Shown here: positions 35,177-44,374 of the stretch, piece after piece
Position numbering within the stretch: the stretch's first letter is position 1
Layout of the letters: the number at the start of each line of letters is the position of its first letter
DNA from: SIG454 sp045578465
Lineage (GTDB): Bacteria; Bacillota; Clostridia; Monoglobales; Monoglobaceae
Assembly (NCBI GenBank): GCA_045578465.1
Contig: JAZNKJ010000029.1
Location: 1 to 64,000 of the forward strand
Direction: 5' to 3'
Length of the DNA stretch: 64,000 bases
Program-made: the position numbers and the translations under genes
The notes under the pieces: generated by a model
Told to the model about the DNA's origin: nothing
Database searches by the model: none
What the model saw: the letters and a program-made list of their open reading frames with translations, nothing else

Positions 35177-35914
35177 TTAGCTTGTTTTTCTTAATACAAA
35201 AAAGCATCGCTGTGTATCCGCTTTTGGCGGAGAAAATTTAAGCTCGTCATATACTTTCGAAACGCTAAGTCCACATTTTTGGCAGGCGTCAAGTATTTCC
35301 TTTTCGCTATACGCTCTTTCTGCCTGTTCCTCCGTATATCTGTTATAGCTTTCCCCATTTTTCTCAAAAAAGTCCAGCCTGAAATAACAAATTTTATCCT
35401 TTTCATCATACTCATTCTGCCAGACATAAAAAATATCTTTTTCTTCGTTTACAAAAGTATTATTCCCCAAAATCTTGCTTAATTTATACTCTGTGTTTAT
35501 ATCAAAAATCATTATCCCGTCCGGATTAAGATAATTTTTCGCAAGAGAAAGCATTTTTTCAAGCTCGCCGTCTTCCGTGAGATAGTTAACCCCATCAAGA
35601 GTGCAGATTATAGCATCGACAGTGCCGTAAAGCTCAAAATCTGTCATATCCTGATTAAGATAAAGAATATCAAGATCCTCTTCATAAGCTTTTTCTCTTG
35701 CGATATTGAGCATTTCGCAAGACATATCAACCCCTATCATATCGTAGCCTCTTTTTGCCAGAATAGAGGTCAGGGTTCCCGTTCCGCAGGCTAAATCAAG
35801 AACAAGTTTTGGGGAGACCTTCTCTTTCTCAAAAATCGCCTCAATATAGTCCGCAAAAGCAATATAGTTTATGTCTTGTAATTCTTCATAGAGTTTTGCA
35901 AAATCACCGTACAT
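35177..35914 (-). CDS. Class I SAM-dependent methyltransferase
   Basis: Rossmann-fold methyltransferase of 245 aa with unknown substrate. The SAM-binding motif LVLDLACGTGTLT lies at about residues 38-50, followed by GVDMSCEML and CTLDGVNYL. The start MYGDFAKLYEEL at 35914 fits this family (compare MYxxFAxxYD starts) and has AAAAGGTG upstream; the open frame extends further back into pcrA. It lies 4 nt after pcrA and just before murI. Confidence 0.88.
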   Translation of the reverse strand: MYGDFAKLYEELQDINYIAFADYIEAIFEKEKVSPKLVLDLACGTGTLTSILAKRGYDMIGVDMSCEMLNIAREKAYEEDLDILYLNQDMTDFELYGTVDAIICTLDGVNYLTEDGELEKMLSLAKNYLNPDGIMIFDINTEYKLSKILGNNTFVNEEKDIFYVWQNEYDEKDKICYFRLDFFEKNGESYNRYTEEQAERAYSEKEILDACQKCGLSVSKVYDELKFSPPKADTQRCFFVLRKTS

Positions 35915-35918
35915 AAAA

Positions 35919-38288
35919 TCACACCTTTTTAAGTTTATCCCCAGTGTATGAAGCAAGAAGCTTCTTCTCGCCAACTCCCTCAAAATCAATTATAAGGAAC
36001 AAATCTGCACCCATTGGCTTTGCACTTTTAACAATGCCGCTACCAAAGGCAGTATGGACAACCTTATCTCCCTCAGAGAAGGATTCAAAGTTCGCCTTTT
36101 TAGTCGCCTCACGGGTCTGCCCAAGATTAGAGCTTCCTTTATCAAACGAAACTTTCGGTGCCGTTCCTCTTGTATCAAAGCCACCAAAAGTAGCTTTCGC
36201 CTTTTTGGGATATTGTTTGTCCAAAAGGTCATCAGATATTTCGCCGATAAATCTTGACTCGGTTTCATATCTCGTTGAGCCGAACAGTGTTCTGCATCTT
36301 GCATGAGTTATGAAAAGTCGTTTCTTGGCTCTTGTTATTCCAACATAGCAAAGGCGTCTTTCTTCTTCCAGCTCCTCTTCGGATTCCATAGACCTCATTC
36401 CAGGAAAAATCCCTTCTTCAAGACCTACTAAAAATACATTTGGAAATTCAAGACCTTTTGCGCTATGAAGAGTCATAAGCGTGACCGTTTCCGCCGACTC
36501 GTCATAGTTATCAATGTCTGATATAAGGGAAATGTCTTCAAGAAGTGTTTCAAGAGTTGTCTCGGGGTTATTTTTAACCGCCTCAACAACCATGGATAAA
36601 AATTCCTTGATATTTTCAATTCTGGTCTGATTTTCAACGGACTTTTCAAGCTCTAACGCACTTATCATTCCGCTTTTATTTATGACTGCCTCAACAAATT
36701 TTTCGAGGCTTTCTTCCTCGCATAAAGTATTTTTGAGGCTCTCGATTATATCGGTAAAACCAATTAGTCTATTCTTCGCCTTGGATAAATCCTCGTATTC
36801 CCCGCAGCTAAGGCATATTTCATACATACTTTTATTTTCATCACGGGCAATATTTTCGATTTTCTCAATAGTTGTATCGCCAATTCCTCGTTTTGGCTCA
36901 TTTATAATACGCTTTAAAGCAATATTGTCCCCGCTGTTTTGGATAAGACGGAGATAACTCGTTAAATCCTTGATTTCTTTTCTGTCATAGAAACGGAGTC
37001 CGCCCAGAACTCTATAAGGAATCGCGTTATGCAAAAGCGCATCTTCTATAACTCGGGACTGGGCATTCATTCTGTATAAAACAACAATATCGTTAAAGCT
37101 TCCACCGTTTTGGGTAAGCTTATTTATTTCTTCTGTTATAAATTTTGCTTCATCCCGCTCGTCCTCGGCCCTATACAGTGTAATTTTTTCTCCCTGTTCA
37201 TTTTTGGTCCAAAGTTCTTTCCCTCTTCTGCCTTTGTTGTTTTTAATAACCTCATTGGCTGCGGACAAAACATTCCCTGTTGAACGATAGTTTTCCTCAA
37301 GCTTTATAATTTTAGCATTCGGAAATTCATTCTCGAAGCCTAAAATATTACCGATATCAGCTCCGCGGAATTTGTAAATACTCTGGTCGTCGTCTCCAAC
37401 AACACAAAGATTTTTACTTTCGCCGGCAAGAAGGCTGACCAGTCTATACTGAGCGTGGTTTGTATCCTGATACTCGTCAACCAATATGTATTTAAATCTG
37501 TTTTGATAATATTCCAAAACTTTTGGATTTTCTTCAAACAGCTTAACTGTGCAGCCAATTAAATCGTCAAAATCAAAGGCATTGTAGCTTTTGAGTTTAC
37601 TTTGATAAAGAGCATAAACCTTTCCTGCAACTTCTCCGAAAAAGTCTTTTCCGACTTCTTTAATAAAGGCTTCTGGGGTCAAGAGAGAATCTTTCGCTCT
37701 GCTTATAACCGCACCAAAAGCTTTTGGGGAAAAATTCTTACTATCAATATTAAGTTCTTTCATACATTCTTTGATAACAGTCTGCGCATCTGCCGTATCA
37801 AAAATATTAAAGCTTCTGTCATATCCAATTTTGTCTGCATCACGGCGCAAAATTTTAACACACGCAGAATGGAATGTGCTTGCCATTATGTCGTTCGCTT
37901 CTTCTCCCAGTCTTTTTGCAAGTCTTGTTTTAAGCTCTGCCGCCGCTTTATTTGTAAAGGTAATTGCTAAAATATTATATGGCGAAACAGGAGAAACCTT
38001 TAAAAATTCTTCCATGCTCTCAGGAATTTCGTCAACCTCGCCCTTTGCATACCAAGAAAGCACCTCAATTTCCTCATCAGAAATCTGAGGCATTTTAGTA
38101 TCGAAATACGCTTTGCCATATTCAATCAAATGGGCAATACGGTTAATTATAACCGTGGTTTTCCCTGAGCCTGCGCCTGCTAAAACAAGCAACGGTCCCT
38201 CAGTTGTGAAAACCGCTTCTTTTTGTTTTGCATTAAGCCCATTATATCTATTTTCAATTATTTCTTGTCTTATTTTCAAAAAGTCCAT
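35919..38288 (-). CDS. pcrA: ATP-dependent DNA helicase PcrA/UvrD
   Basis: Superfamily 1A 3'-5' helicase acting in repair and removal of proteins from DNA; 789 aa. Motifs in order: Q-motif region LNAKQKEAV, Walker A GAGSGKTTVI near residues 38-47, motif II VDEYQDTN, motif III VGDDDQSIYKFRGAD, motif IV ENYRS, motif V TLMTLHSAKGLEFPNVF and motif VI YVGITRAKKRL. The C-terminus has the PcrA-type Tudor-like domain (GDKVVHTAFGSGIV) that contacts RNA polymerase. Gaps of 11 and 4 nt to its neighbours place it in the operon. Confidence 0.95.
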   Translation of the reverse strand: MDFLKIRQEIIENRYNGLNAKQKEAVFTTEGPLLVLAGAGSGKTTVIINRIAHLIEYGKAYFDTKMPQISDEEIEVLSWYAKGEVDEIPESMEEFLKVSPVSPYNILAITFTNKAAAELKTRLAKRLGEEANDIMASTFHSACVKILRRDADKIGYDRSFNIFDTADAQTVIKECMKELNIDSKNFSPKAFGAVISRAKDSLLTPEAFIKEVGKDFFGEVAGKVYALYQSKLKSYNAFDFDDLIGCTVKLFEENPKVLEYYQNRFKYILVDEYQDTNHAQYRLVSLLAGESKNLCVVGDDDQSIYKFRGADIGNILGFENEFPNAKIIKLEENYRSTGNVLSAANEVIKNNKGRRGKELWTKNEQGEKITLYRAEDERDEAKFITEEINKLTQNGGSFNDIVVLYRMNAQSRVIEDALLHNAIPYRVLGGLRFYDRKEIKDLTSYLRLIQNSGDNIALKRIINEPKRGIGDTTIEKIENIARDENKSMYEICLSCGEYEDLSKAKNRLIGFTDIIESLKNTLCEEESLEKFVEAVINKSGMISALELEKSVENQTRIENIKEFLSMVVEAVKNNPETTLETLLEDISLISDIDNYDESAETVTLMTLHSAKGLEFPNVFLVGLEEGIFPGMRSMESEEELEEERRLCYVGITRAKKRLFITHARCRTLFGSTRYETESRFIGEISDDLLDKQYPKKAKATFGGFDTRGTAPKVSFDKGSSNLGQTREATKKANFESFSEGDKVVHTAFGSGIVKSAKPMGADLFLIIDFEGVGEKKLLASYTGDKLKKV

Positions 38289-38299
38289 TAAAGGCTCCT

Positions 38300-39364
38300 T
38301 TATTTAATAATTCCACCGCCGATAACACTTTTATCCTCACTGTAAAACACCACAGCCTGTCCAGGAGTTATCGCCCTTTGAGGCGTATCAAAAACAACTT
38401 TAACAGTTTCTTCATCCATTACTAAAAGCTCTGCCGGTGCAGGTTTCGCGCTATATCGAACCTTAGCAAAAACTTTCATATTATCTTTTGCCTTTTCTAC
38501 AGAAATAAAGTTAAGTTTTTCAGCGAGCAAACTATCGGAAAATTCTGTTCCTTTTTCCCCTAAAACAATGTTTCCGTTTTCACTGTCAATTTTAAGTACG
38601 AACATAGGCTTTCCAAAGGCGCCAAGACCTTTTCTCTGTCCCACTGTGTAATGGATAATCCCTTTATGTTCCCCTAAAATATTTCCGTCTGTGTCAACAA
38701 ATTTCCCTTGGGGATAGTCTTTCTTTGTTCTGCGCTTTATAAACCCTGCATAATCGTTGTCAGGAACAAAGCATATCTCCTGACTATCAGGTTTTTTTGC
38801 AGTTACAAGACCATATTTTTCCGCAATTTCACGGGTTTTAGCTTTATTTTCAAGTTCGCCAAGAGGCATCAGAATATGAGATAACTGTTGCTGCGTCAGA
38901 TTATATAGTGCATATGTCTGGTCCTTGGCAGAATTCTCCGCCATTTTAAGTTCGTATCTTTTTGTTGCTTCATTAAACTCAACCTTGGCATAGTGTCCTG
39001 TCGCAATATACTTTGCCCCCAAAAGTTTTGCTTCTTTTAAAAGATGGTCAAATTTCAGGTGCTTATTGCAGGCAATACAAGGGTTTGGAGTTCTTCCTTT
39101 TTCGTATTCGTCAACAAAATAGCTTATAACTTTATTATCAAATTCCTTACGGAAATCCATAACAATATGCTCAATCCCAAGTTTATCGGCTACAATTTTT
39201 GCATCTTTTGCCGCCGAGAATGAGCAACAGGACCCCTCAATATCTTCACTGTTCCAAAGGCGCATTGTAACGCCGATTACTTCATAGCCTTTCTCTAAAA
39301 GGAGTGCCGCCGCAACACTGCTGTCGACACCGCCGGATAAACCTATGACAACCTTTTCCCTCAT
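38300..39364 (-). CDS. mnmA: tRNA-specific 2-thiouridylase
   Basis: Thiolates U34 of tRNA-Lys, -Glu and -Gln, taking sulfur from a cysteine desulfurase. The 354-residue product has the PP-loop GLSGGVDSS at residues 7-15 and the catalytic cysteines in NPCIACN near 97-103 and EICFVP near 198. I chose the ATG at 39364 (MREKVVIGLSGG); upstream codons overlap nifU. The genes for the desulfurase and scaffold lie directly upstream, matching the sulfur-relay logic. Confidence 0.95.
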   Translation of the reverse strand: MREKVVIGLSGGVDSSVAAALLLEKGYEVIGVTMRLWNSEDIEGSCCSFSAAKDAKIVADKLGIEHIVMDFRKEFDNKVISYFVDEYEKGRTPNPCIACNKHLKFDHLLKEAKLLGAKYIATGHYAKVEFNEATKRYELKMAENSAKDQTYALYNLTQQQLSHILMPLGELENKAKTREIAEKYGLVTAKKPDSQEICFVPDNDYAGFIKRRTKKDYPQGKFVDTDGNILGEHKGIIHYTVGQRKGLGAFGKPMFVLKIDSENGNIVLGEKGTEFSDSLLAEKLNFISVEKAKDNMKVFAKVRYSAKPAPAELLVMDEETVKVVFDTPQRAITPGQAVVFYSEDKSVIGGGIIK

Positions 39365-39368
39365 AGGA

Positions 39369-39818
39369 TTATTCCTCTTCTTCGTCGTGGTGGCCATGAC
39401 AAGCCTCGCAACATCCGTTGCAACCAACTATACCGGTTGGGTCAATTCCTTTGCGGTTATAATAGTCAGCAATTGCACTGTGGATTGCTTCCTGAGCAAG
39501 GTTAGAGCAATGCATTTTGACCGGTGGAAGACCATCTAATGCTTCGGCTACGGCTACATTTGTTACCGCAAGAGCCTCTTCGATGGTTTTTCCTTTAACC
39601 ATTTCTGTTGCCATACTAGATGTTGCAACAGCCGCACCGCAACCAAAGGTCTTGAATTTAACCTCTTCAATAACCTTTGAGTCTTCATTAATCTTCATAT
39701 AAATTTTCATTATATCGCCGCATTTTGGATTTCCAACATTTCCAACTGCGTTTGCATCTTCAATTTCACCAACATTTCTTGGGTTAGTAAAATGATCCAT
39801 TACTTTTTCGCTATACAT
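39369..39818 (-). CDS. nifU: Iron-sulfur cluster scaffold NifU/IscU
   Basis: Scaffold on which NifS/IscS-derived sulfur and iron assemble into Fe-S clusters; 149 aa. The three ligand cysteines are visible in GNPKCGD near residue 33, FGCGAA near 59 and HCSNL near 104. The C-terminal tail adds CNGCCEACHGHHDEEEE, a Cys/His-rich extension of the clostridial NifU-like type that may bind metal. The ATG at 39818 follows AGGAA, 15 nt after nifS. Confidence 0.93.
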   Translation of the reverse strand: MYSEKVMDHFTNPRNVGEIEDANAVGNVGNPKCGDIMKIYMKINEDSKVIEEVKFKTFGCGAAVATSSMATEMVKGKTIEEALAVTNVAVAEALDGLPPVKMHCSNLAQEAIHSAIADYYNRKGIDPTGIVGCNGCCEACHGHHDEEEE

Positions 39819-39833
39819 ATCTATTTTCCTTTC

Positions 39834-41018
39834 TTATACTCTTCCTGATTTAACCGCATCTTCATAAAGCGGTGACATTTCCCGAAGTCTTGTGACAATT
39901 TCAACAAGGCAGTCGGCAATATATTTTGCATCTTCCATTGTGCTGCTGTCCCCGAAGGTTACTCTGAGTGAACCATGGGCAATCTCGTGAGGAAGTCCTA
40001 TTGCCAAAAGCACATGAGATGGATCTAATGACCCTGATGTGCAGGCGCTTCCTGATGACGCAGAAATCCCCTTCATGTCGAGCATCAAAAGGAGAGATTC
40101 CCCTTCTATAAACTCAAAAGAAATGTTTGCGTTGCTTGCCATTCTTTTTGTAGGATGACCGTTTAATCTTGTAAATGGAATTCTTTCCATTACCTCTTTT
40201 ATATAAAAATCGCGAAGCTTTGAAAGCTTTTCTTTTTTACCTGCAATATCAATTGTTGCAAGTTCAATCGCTTTTCCAAGTCCAACAATTCCGGCAACAT
40301 TTTCTGTGCCAGCTCTCTTGTTTCTCTCCTGAGCTCCGCCTTCAATGAATCTCTTGATTTTAACACCTTTTCTTATATAAAGGGCGCCGATACCCTTAGG
40401 GCCATAGAACTTATGGGCAGTTAATGAAAGTAAGTCAATGTTCATTTTTTCAACATCAATTTCTTCCATTCCCACAGCCTGAACTGCGTCAGTATGAAAA
40501 ACAATCCCCTTTTCCCTTGCAATCTTGCCAATTTCCTCAATTGGCATAACTGTTCCTATTTCGTTATTGGCAAACATAATTGTAATAAGAATTGTTTCGT
40601 CGGTTATGGCATTTTTAACATCTTCCGCTGAAACCATTCCGTATTCATCAACAGGAAGATAAGTAACCTTAAAACCTTCTTTCTCAAGCGCCTTAACAGT
40701 ATGAAGAACCGCATGATGTTCAACAGCTGATGTTATAATATGTTTTCCTTTTTCAGAAAGAGCATAGGCAACGCCTTTTATTGCCCAGTTATCAGCCTCA
40801 GTACCTGATCCTGTGAAATATATTTCACCGCTTTGTGCACCAATAGCTTTCGCAACCTGCTCACGCGCCAACTCAATAGCTTTCTTTGATTCTCTGCCTT
40901 CAAGATAGATACTTGATGCGTTACCGAAATTTTCGGTTAAATATGGCACCATAGCATCCAAAACCTCTTTTTTAAGAGGGGTTGTGGCAGAATGGTCTGC
41001 ATAAACTCTTTTTGTCAT
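39834..41018 (-). CDS. nifS: Cysteine desulfurase NifS/IscS
   Basis: PLP enzyme converting cysteine to alanine and enzyme-bound persulfide; 394 aa. Features are HSATTP at residues 6-11, TGSGTEADN, HHAVLH, FHTDAVQAVG, the PLP lysine in SLTAHKFYGPKG near residue 204 and the catalytic cysteine loop ASSGSACTSG near 323-332. It heads a six-gene run feeding nifU and mnmA. A strong promoter lies about 100 nt upstream; I see no IscR-type regulator beside it. Confidence 0.95.
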   Translation of the reverse strand: MTKRVYADHSATTPLKKEVLDAMVPYLTENFGNASSIYLEGRESKKAIELAREQVAKAIGAQSGEIYFTGSGTEADNWAIKGVAYALSEKGKHIITSAVEHHAVLHTVKALEKEGFKVTYLPVDEYGMVSAEDVKNAITDETILITIMFANNEIGTVMPIEEIGKIAREKGIVFHTDAVQAVGMEEIDVEKMNIDLLSLTAHKFYGPKGIGALYIRKGVKIKRFIEGGAQERNKRAGTENVAGIVGLGKAIELATIDIAGKKEKLSKLRDFYIKEVMERIPFTRLNGHPTKRMASNANISFEFIEGESLLLMLDMKGISASSGSACTSGSLDPSHVLLAIGLPHEIAHGSLRVTFGDSSTMEDAKYIADCLVEIVTRLREMSPLYEDAVKSGRV

Positions 41019-41115
41019 TTTTATCCTACCTTTCTTTTCCAGAGAAAAAATCTATGAAAAGTAGACCGTCTCCGTAAATTAGAAGTATATTTTATTACAA
41101 AACATACCACATCAT

Positions 41116-41144
41116 ATTATACTACCAAATTTTCCTTTTGTAAA
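41116..41144 (-). promoter_or_regulatory. Sigma-A promoter of the nifS operon
   Basis: TTTACA (41139-41144) and TATAAT (41116-41121) on the minus strand, 17-bp spacer. The 41019-41362 gap otherwise holds only the terminator and the small-RNA candidate described separately. Confidence 0.78.
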
Positions 41145-41180
41145 GTAGCTTGACCTAATTTAAGGAATTTTATTATGGGC

Positions 41181-41210
41181 AAAAAAAAGCGGATGCCAAA
41201 TGCATCCGTT
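41181..41210 (-). terminator. Terminator of tyrS operon or small RNA
   Basis: Stem CGGATGC / GCATCCG with a 5-nt loop and a run of eight U on the minus strand. Confidence 0.85.
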
Positions 41211-41270
41211 CTTTTTTGGAAATTAAATTCCATAAAGGGAAATGAAAAAAGTTTGTTTGTTGTGGTATGT
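41181..41270 (-). ncRNA. Candidate small RNA of about 90 nt
   Basis: A complete promoter (41275-41303) and a terminator (41181-41210) bracket about 90 nt with no convincing ORF. The RNA would contain a near-palindromic GGAATTTAATTTCC segment (41218-41231) and the terminator hairpin CGGATGC / GCATCCG. It could instead be only the end of the tyrS operon with a chance promoter. No family is recognised. Confidence 0.4.
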
Positions 41271-41274
41271 ATAT

Positions 41275-41303
41275 ATAATACAACTTTTTTCGACTTTTTT
41301 CAA
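41275..41303 (-). promoter_or_regulatory. Promoter inside the tyrS-nifS intergenic region
   Basis: TTGAAA (41298-41303) and TATTAT (41275-41280) on the minus strand with a 17-bp spacer, located downstream of tyrS and upstream of the terminator. Confidence 0.55.
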
Positions 41304-41362
41304 TAGGTAATTTAGAACATATTATCAATAAAAGAGCGTTTCTTTTGTGCAATATGCACAAA

Positions 41363-42592
41363 TTATACCAGTTCAACTTTAATATGAACCTTTTTACCCT
41401 TCTTAACAATGATAATTCCATCATTGAAATCAGCTTCCACAATTGTTTGTGCTATATCTGTTACCTTTTCGCCGTCAACACTAAGTCCACCCTGCTGAAT
41501 AACTCGTCTGCCTTCGCCTTTTGAAGGAACAAGTCCGGATACAACCATTAAGTCAACAATGTTCATTCCGTCACCAAGGTCTGCCTTTGAAAGTTCAAAG
41601 GTTGGCATATTGGCATTTGCTGCGCCTGCGCCGAAAACTGACTGGGCAGCTTCCTGAGCTTTCTTTGCTTCTTCTTCGCCATGAACCATCTTTGTAACTT
41701 CATAAGCTAAGAGAGCCTTAACCTTATTTAATTCCTGACCTTCAAGCTTTTCATATTCATAAATCTCTTCCATCGGAATGAATGTAACAAGCTTTAACAT
41801 TCTGATAACATCACGGTCATCAACATTTCTCCAGTACTGATAGAAATCGTAAGGAGAAACCTTTTCAGCATCAAGCCATAGTGCGCCTTTTTCGGTCTTA
41901 CCCATCTTCTTACCTTCTGAGTTTGTAAGGAGAGTAAAGGTCATTCCGTATGCGCTCTTTCCAGCCTTTTTACGAATAAGTTCAATACCGCCGATAATAT
42001 TTGACCACTGGTCATCTCCACCGAATTCCATAATACAGTTATAGTCGCGGTTAAGCTTATAGAAATCATAACCCTGCATTAACATATAGTTAAACTCAAG
42101 GAAAGAAAGACCTTTCTCCATTCTTGTTTTAAAGCATTCAGCAGTAAGCATTCTGTTAACAGAAAAATGCACGCCAACTTCTCTCAAAAAGTCAACATAG
42201 TTAAGTTTTAAGAGCCAATCAGCATTATTAACCATTCTTGCCTGGCCAGGCTTATCGCCAAATTCTATAAATCTTGACATCTGTTCCTTGAAACGGTCAG
42301 CATTGTACTGAATTGTCTCCTGGGAAATCATAGGACGCATATCTGCTTTACCTGTAGGGTCTCCAACCATTGTTGTTCCGCCACCAAGCAAAACAATCGG
42401 TGTATGCCCTGCGTTTTGCATATGCTTCATAACGATAAGCTGCATAAAGTGACCGATATGAAGGCTGTCCGCTGTTGGGTCAAATCCAATATAGAAGTTA
42501 ATTTTTTCTTTCTCTAAGAGTTCTCTTATTTCTTCCTCATGAGTTGTCTGGGCGATTAAGCCTCTCTCTTTCAAGGTATCAAATACGCTCAT
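41363..42592 (-). CDS. tyrS: Tyrosyl-tRNA synthetase
   Basis: Class I synthetase charging tRNA-Tyr, 409 aa. The HIGH-like motif is DSLHIGHFMQL near residues 43-53 and the KMSKS-like motif is GKKMGKTEKGA near 228. A C-terminal S4 RNA-binding domain covers about residues 345-409. It is the last gene of the lon-engB-hisS-aspS-tyrS run, 12 nt after aspS, with AAGGAG before its ATG. A small hairpin (TTGTGCA / TGCACAA) lies at its 3' end. Confidence 0.96.
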   Translation of the reverse strand: MSVFDTLKERGLIAQTTHEEEIRELLEKEKINFYIGFDPTADSLHIGHFMQLIVMKHMQNAGHTPIVLLGGGTTMVGDPTGKADMRPMISQETIQYNADRFKEQMSRFIEFGDKPGQARMVNNADWLLKLNYVDFLREVGVHFSVNRMLTAECFKTRMEKGLSFLEFNYMLMQGYDFYKLNRDYNCIMEFGGDDQWSNIIGGIELIRKKAGKSAYGMTFTLLTNSEGKKMGKTEKGALWLDAEKVSPYDFYQYWRNVDDRDVIRMLKLVTFIPMEEIYEYEKLEGQELNKVKALLAYEVTKMVHGEEEAKKAQEAAQSVFGAGAANANMPTFELSKADLGDGMNIVDLMVVSGLVPSKGEGRRVIQQGGLSVDGEKVTDIAQTIVEADFNDGIIIVKKGKKVHIKVELV

Positions 42593-42604
42593 TTTTATAT
42601 CTCC

Positions 42605-44374
42605 TTACTCTTTTGTAATGGTTTTAATAGCAAGTTCTTCAAGTTGCTTTTCGTCAACGATTCCAGGGGAATTTGACATAAGTTCTGATGCATTCTGTAC
42701 TTTCGGGAACGCAACAACATCACGAAGACTTTCAGCTCCGCACATTATCATCGCAATACGGTCAAGACCAATTCCCATTCCGCCGTGAGGCGCTGCACCA
42801 TACTTATAAGCATCAACCAAGAACCCAAACTTTTCTTCGATTTCTTTATCTGTAAGACCAAGAGCCTTAAACATCTTCTGTTGAAGTTCGTAGTCATTGA
42901 TTCTGATAGAACCTGAAGAAAGTTCTGTTCCGTTTAAAACAAGGTCATAAGCCTTTGCGATAACCTTTTCAGGTGCGGATTCAAGATACTGAATACATTC
43001 ATCCTGTGGCATTGTAAACGGATGGTGCATAGCAAGATAAGAATCGCTTTCTTCGTCATATTCAAAGAACGGGAACTCAGTTATCCAAAGGAAATTAAAT
43101 CCGTCTTTTATTATATCAAGCTGTTTTGCAACTCTCTGGCGAAGTGCACCAAGGGTTGGAAGAGTTACAGAGTCTTTATCTGCAACAATAAATACAACAT
43201 CTCCCTTTTCGGCTCCGCATCTATCCAAAATAGCCTTTAATTCATCCTCTGTCATAAACTTGGCAAAAGAGCAGTTTGGCGCATCTTCAACCCATCTTAC
43301 ATAAGCAAGACCCTTAGCGCCAATGCCTCTTACATATTCAGTAAGCTTATCAATTTCCTTTCTGGTAAGAGTTTCCGCCCCGCCCTTAGCACAGATTGCG
43401 CGAACAGAGCCACCGCCCTCAATCGCAGAAGTGAATACTCCGAAACCGCAGTCTTTAACTAAATCAGAAAGGTTTATAATTTCCATTTCATAACGAGTAT
43501 CAGGCTTGTCGCTTCCGTATCTTTCCATAGCCTCTTTGTAAGTAAGTCTTGGAAGAGGTGTCGGGATATCCATATCAAGAACATCCTTAAATAAGCGTCT
43601 GATTAAACCTTCACCCATTTCTAAAATATCCTCAACATCAACAAAGGACATTTCAAGGTCAATCTGTGTAAATTCAGGCTGACGGTCCGCTCTTAAATCT
43701 TCGTCTCGGAAGCAACGAGCAAGCTGAATATATCTGTCAAAGCCTGAAATCATCAAAAGCTGCTTGTAAATCTGAGGAGACTGTGGGAGAGCATAGAACT
43801 TGCCGTTATGAACACGGGACGGAATAATATAGTCTCTTGCGCCCTCAGGAGTTGACTTTATCATCATTGGTGTTTCAATTTCAATAAAGCCATTTTCATA
43901 GAAATAGTCTCTGGCGCTCTTGGCAATCTGGCTTCTCTTTATAATGTTATCCTGTAAAGGCTTGCGTCTTAAATCAAGATAACGATATTTAAGCCTGAGC
44001 TCTTCATTAACATTTGTTTTGTCGGTAACCTCAAATGGTGGTGTTTGCGCCTTTGCAAGAATACGGAGGTCGTTTACAAAAACCTCAATATTACCGGTTT
44101 TTATTGCGCTGTTTTTGCTTTCTCTTTCTCTTACAACGCCTTTTGCCATCAAAACATATTCGCTATGACACTGAGAAGCTTTTTCAAATACGCTTCTGTC
44201 AGTTGTATCGTCAAAGGCAAGCTGAACAATACCTGTTCTGTCTCTTAAATCTATAAAGATAAGGTTTCCCATATCGCGAATTTTCTGAACATAACCGCCA
44301 ACGACTACTTCGCATCCTATTCCGTCAACTTCACCGCAATAGTGGGTTCTTTTTAAGCCTTGCATTGTATCCAT
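42605..44374 (-). CDS. aspS: Aspartyl-tRNA synthetase
   Basis: Class II synthetase of the bacterial type, 589 aa. An N-terminal OB-fold anticodon-binding domain is followed by motif 2 (ARCFRDEDLRADRQPEFTQID near residues 215-235), the bacterial GAD insertion around 290-410 and motif 3 (GIGLDRIAMIM near 533-543). It overlaps the end of hisS by 1 nt (TAATG), with GGAGGG upstream. The hisS-aspS pair is widely conserved in Firmicutes. Confidence 0.96.
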   Translation of the reverse strand: MDTMQGLKRTHYCGEVDGIGCEVVVGGYVQKIRDMGNLIFIDLRDRTGIVQLAFDDTTDRSVFEKASQCHSEYVLMAKGVVRERESKNSAIKTGNIEVFVNDLRILAKAQTPPFEVTDKTNVNEELRLKYRYLDLRRKPLQDNIIKRSQIAKSARDYFYENGFIEIETPMMIKSTPEGARDYIIPSRVHNGKFYALPQSPQIYKQLLMISGFDRYIQLARCFRDEDLRADRQPEFTQIDLEMSFVDVEDILEMGEGLIRRLFKDVLDMDIPTPLPRLTYKEAMERYGSDKPDTRYEMEIINLSDLVKDCGFGVFTSAIEGGGSVRAICAKGGAETLTRKEIDKLTEYVRGIGAKGLAYVRWVEDAPNCSFAKFMTEDELKAILDRCGAEKGDVVFIVADKDSVTLPTLGALRQRVAKQLDIIKDGFNFLWITEFPFFEYDEESDSYLAMHHPFTMPQDECIQYLESAPEKVIAKAYDLVLNGTELSSGSIRINDYELQQKMFKALGLTDKEIEEKFGFLVDAYKYGAAPHGGMGIGLDRIAMIMCGAESLRDVVAFPKVQNASELMSNSPGIVDEKQLEELAIKTITKE

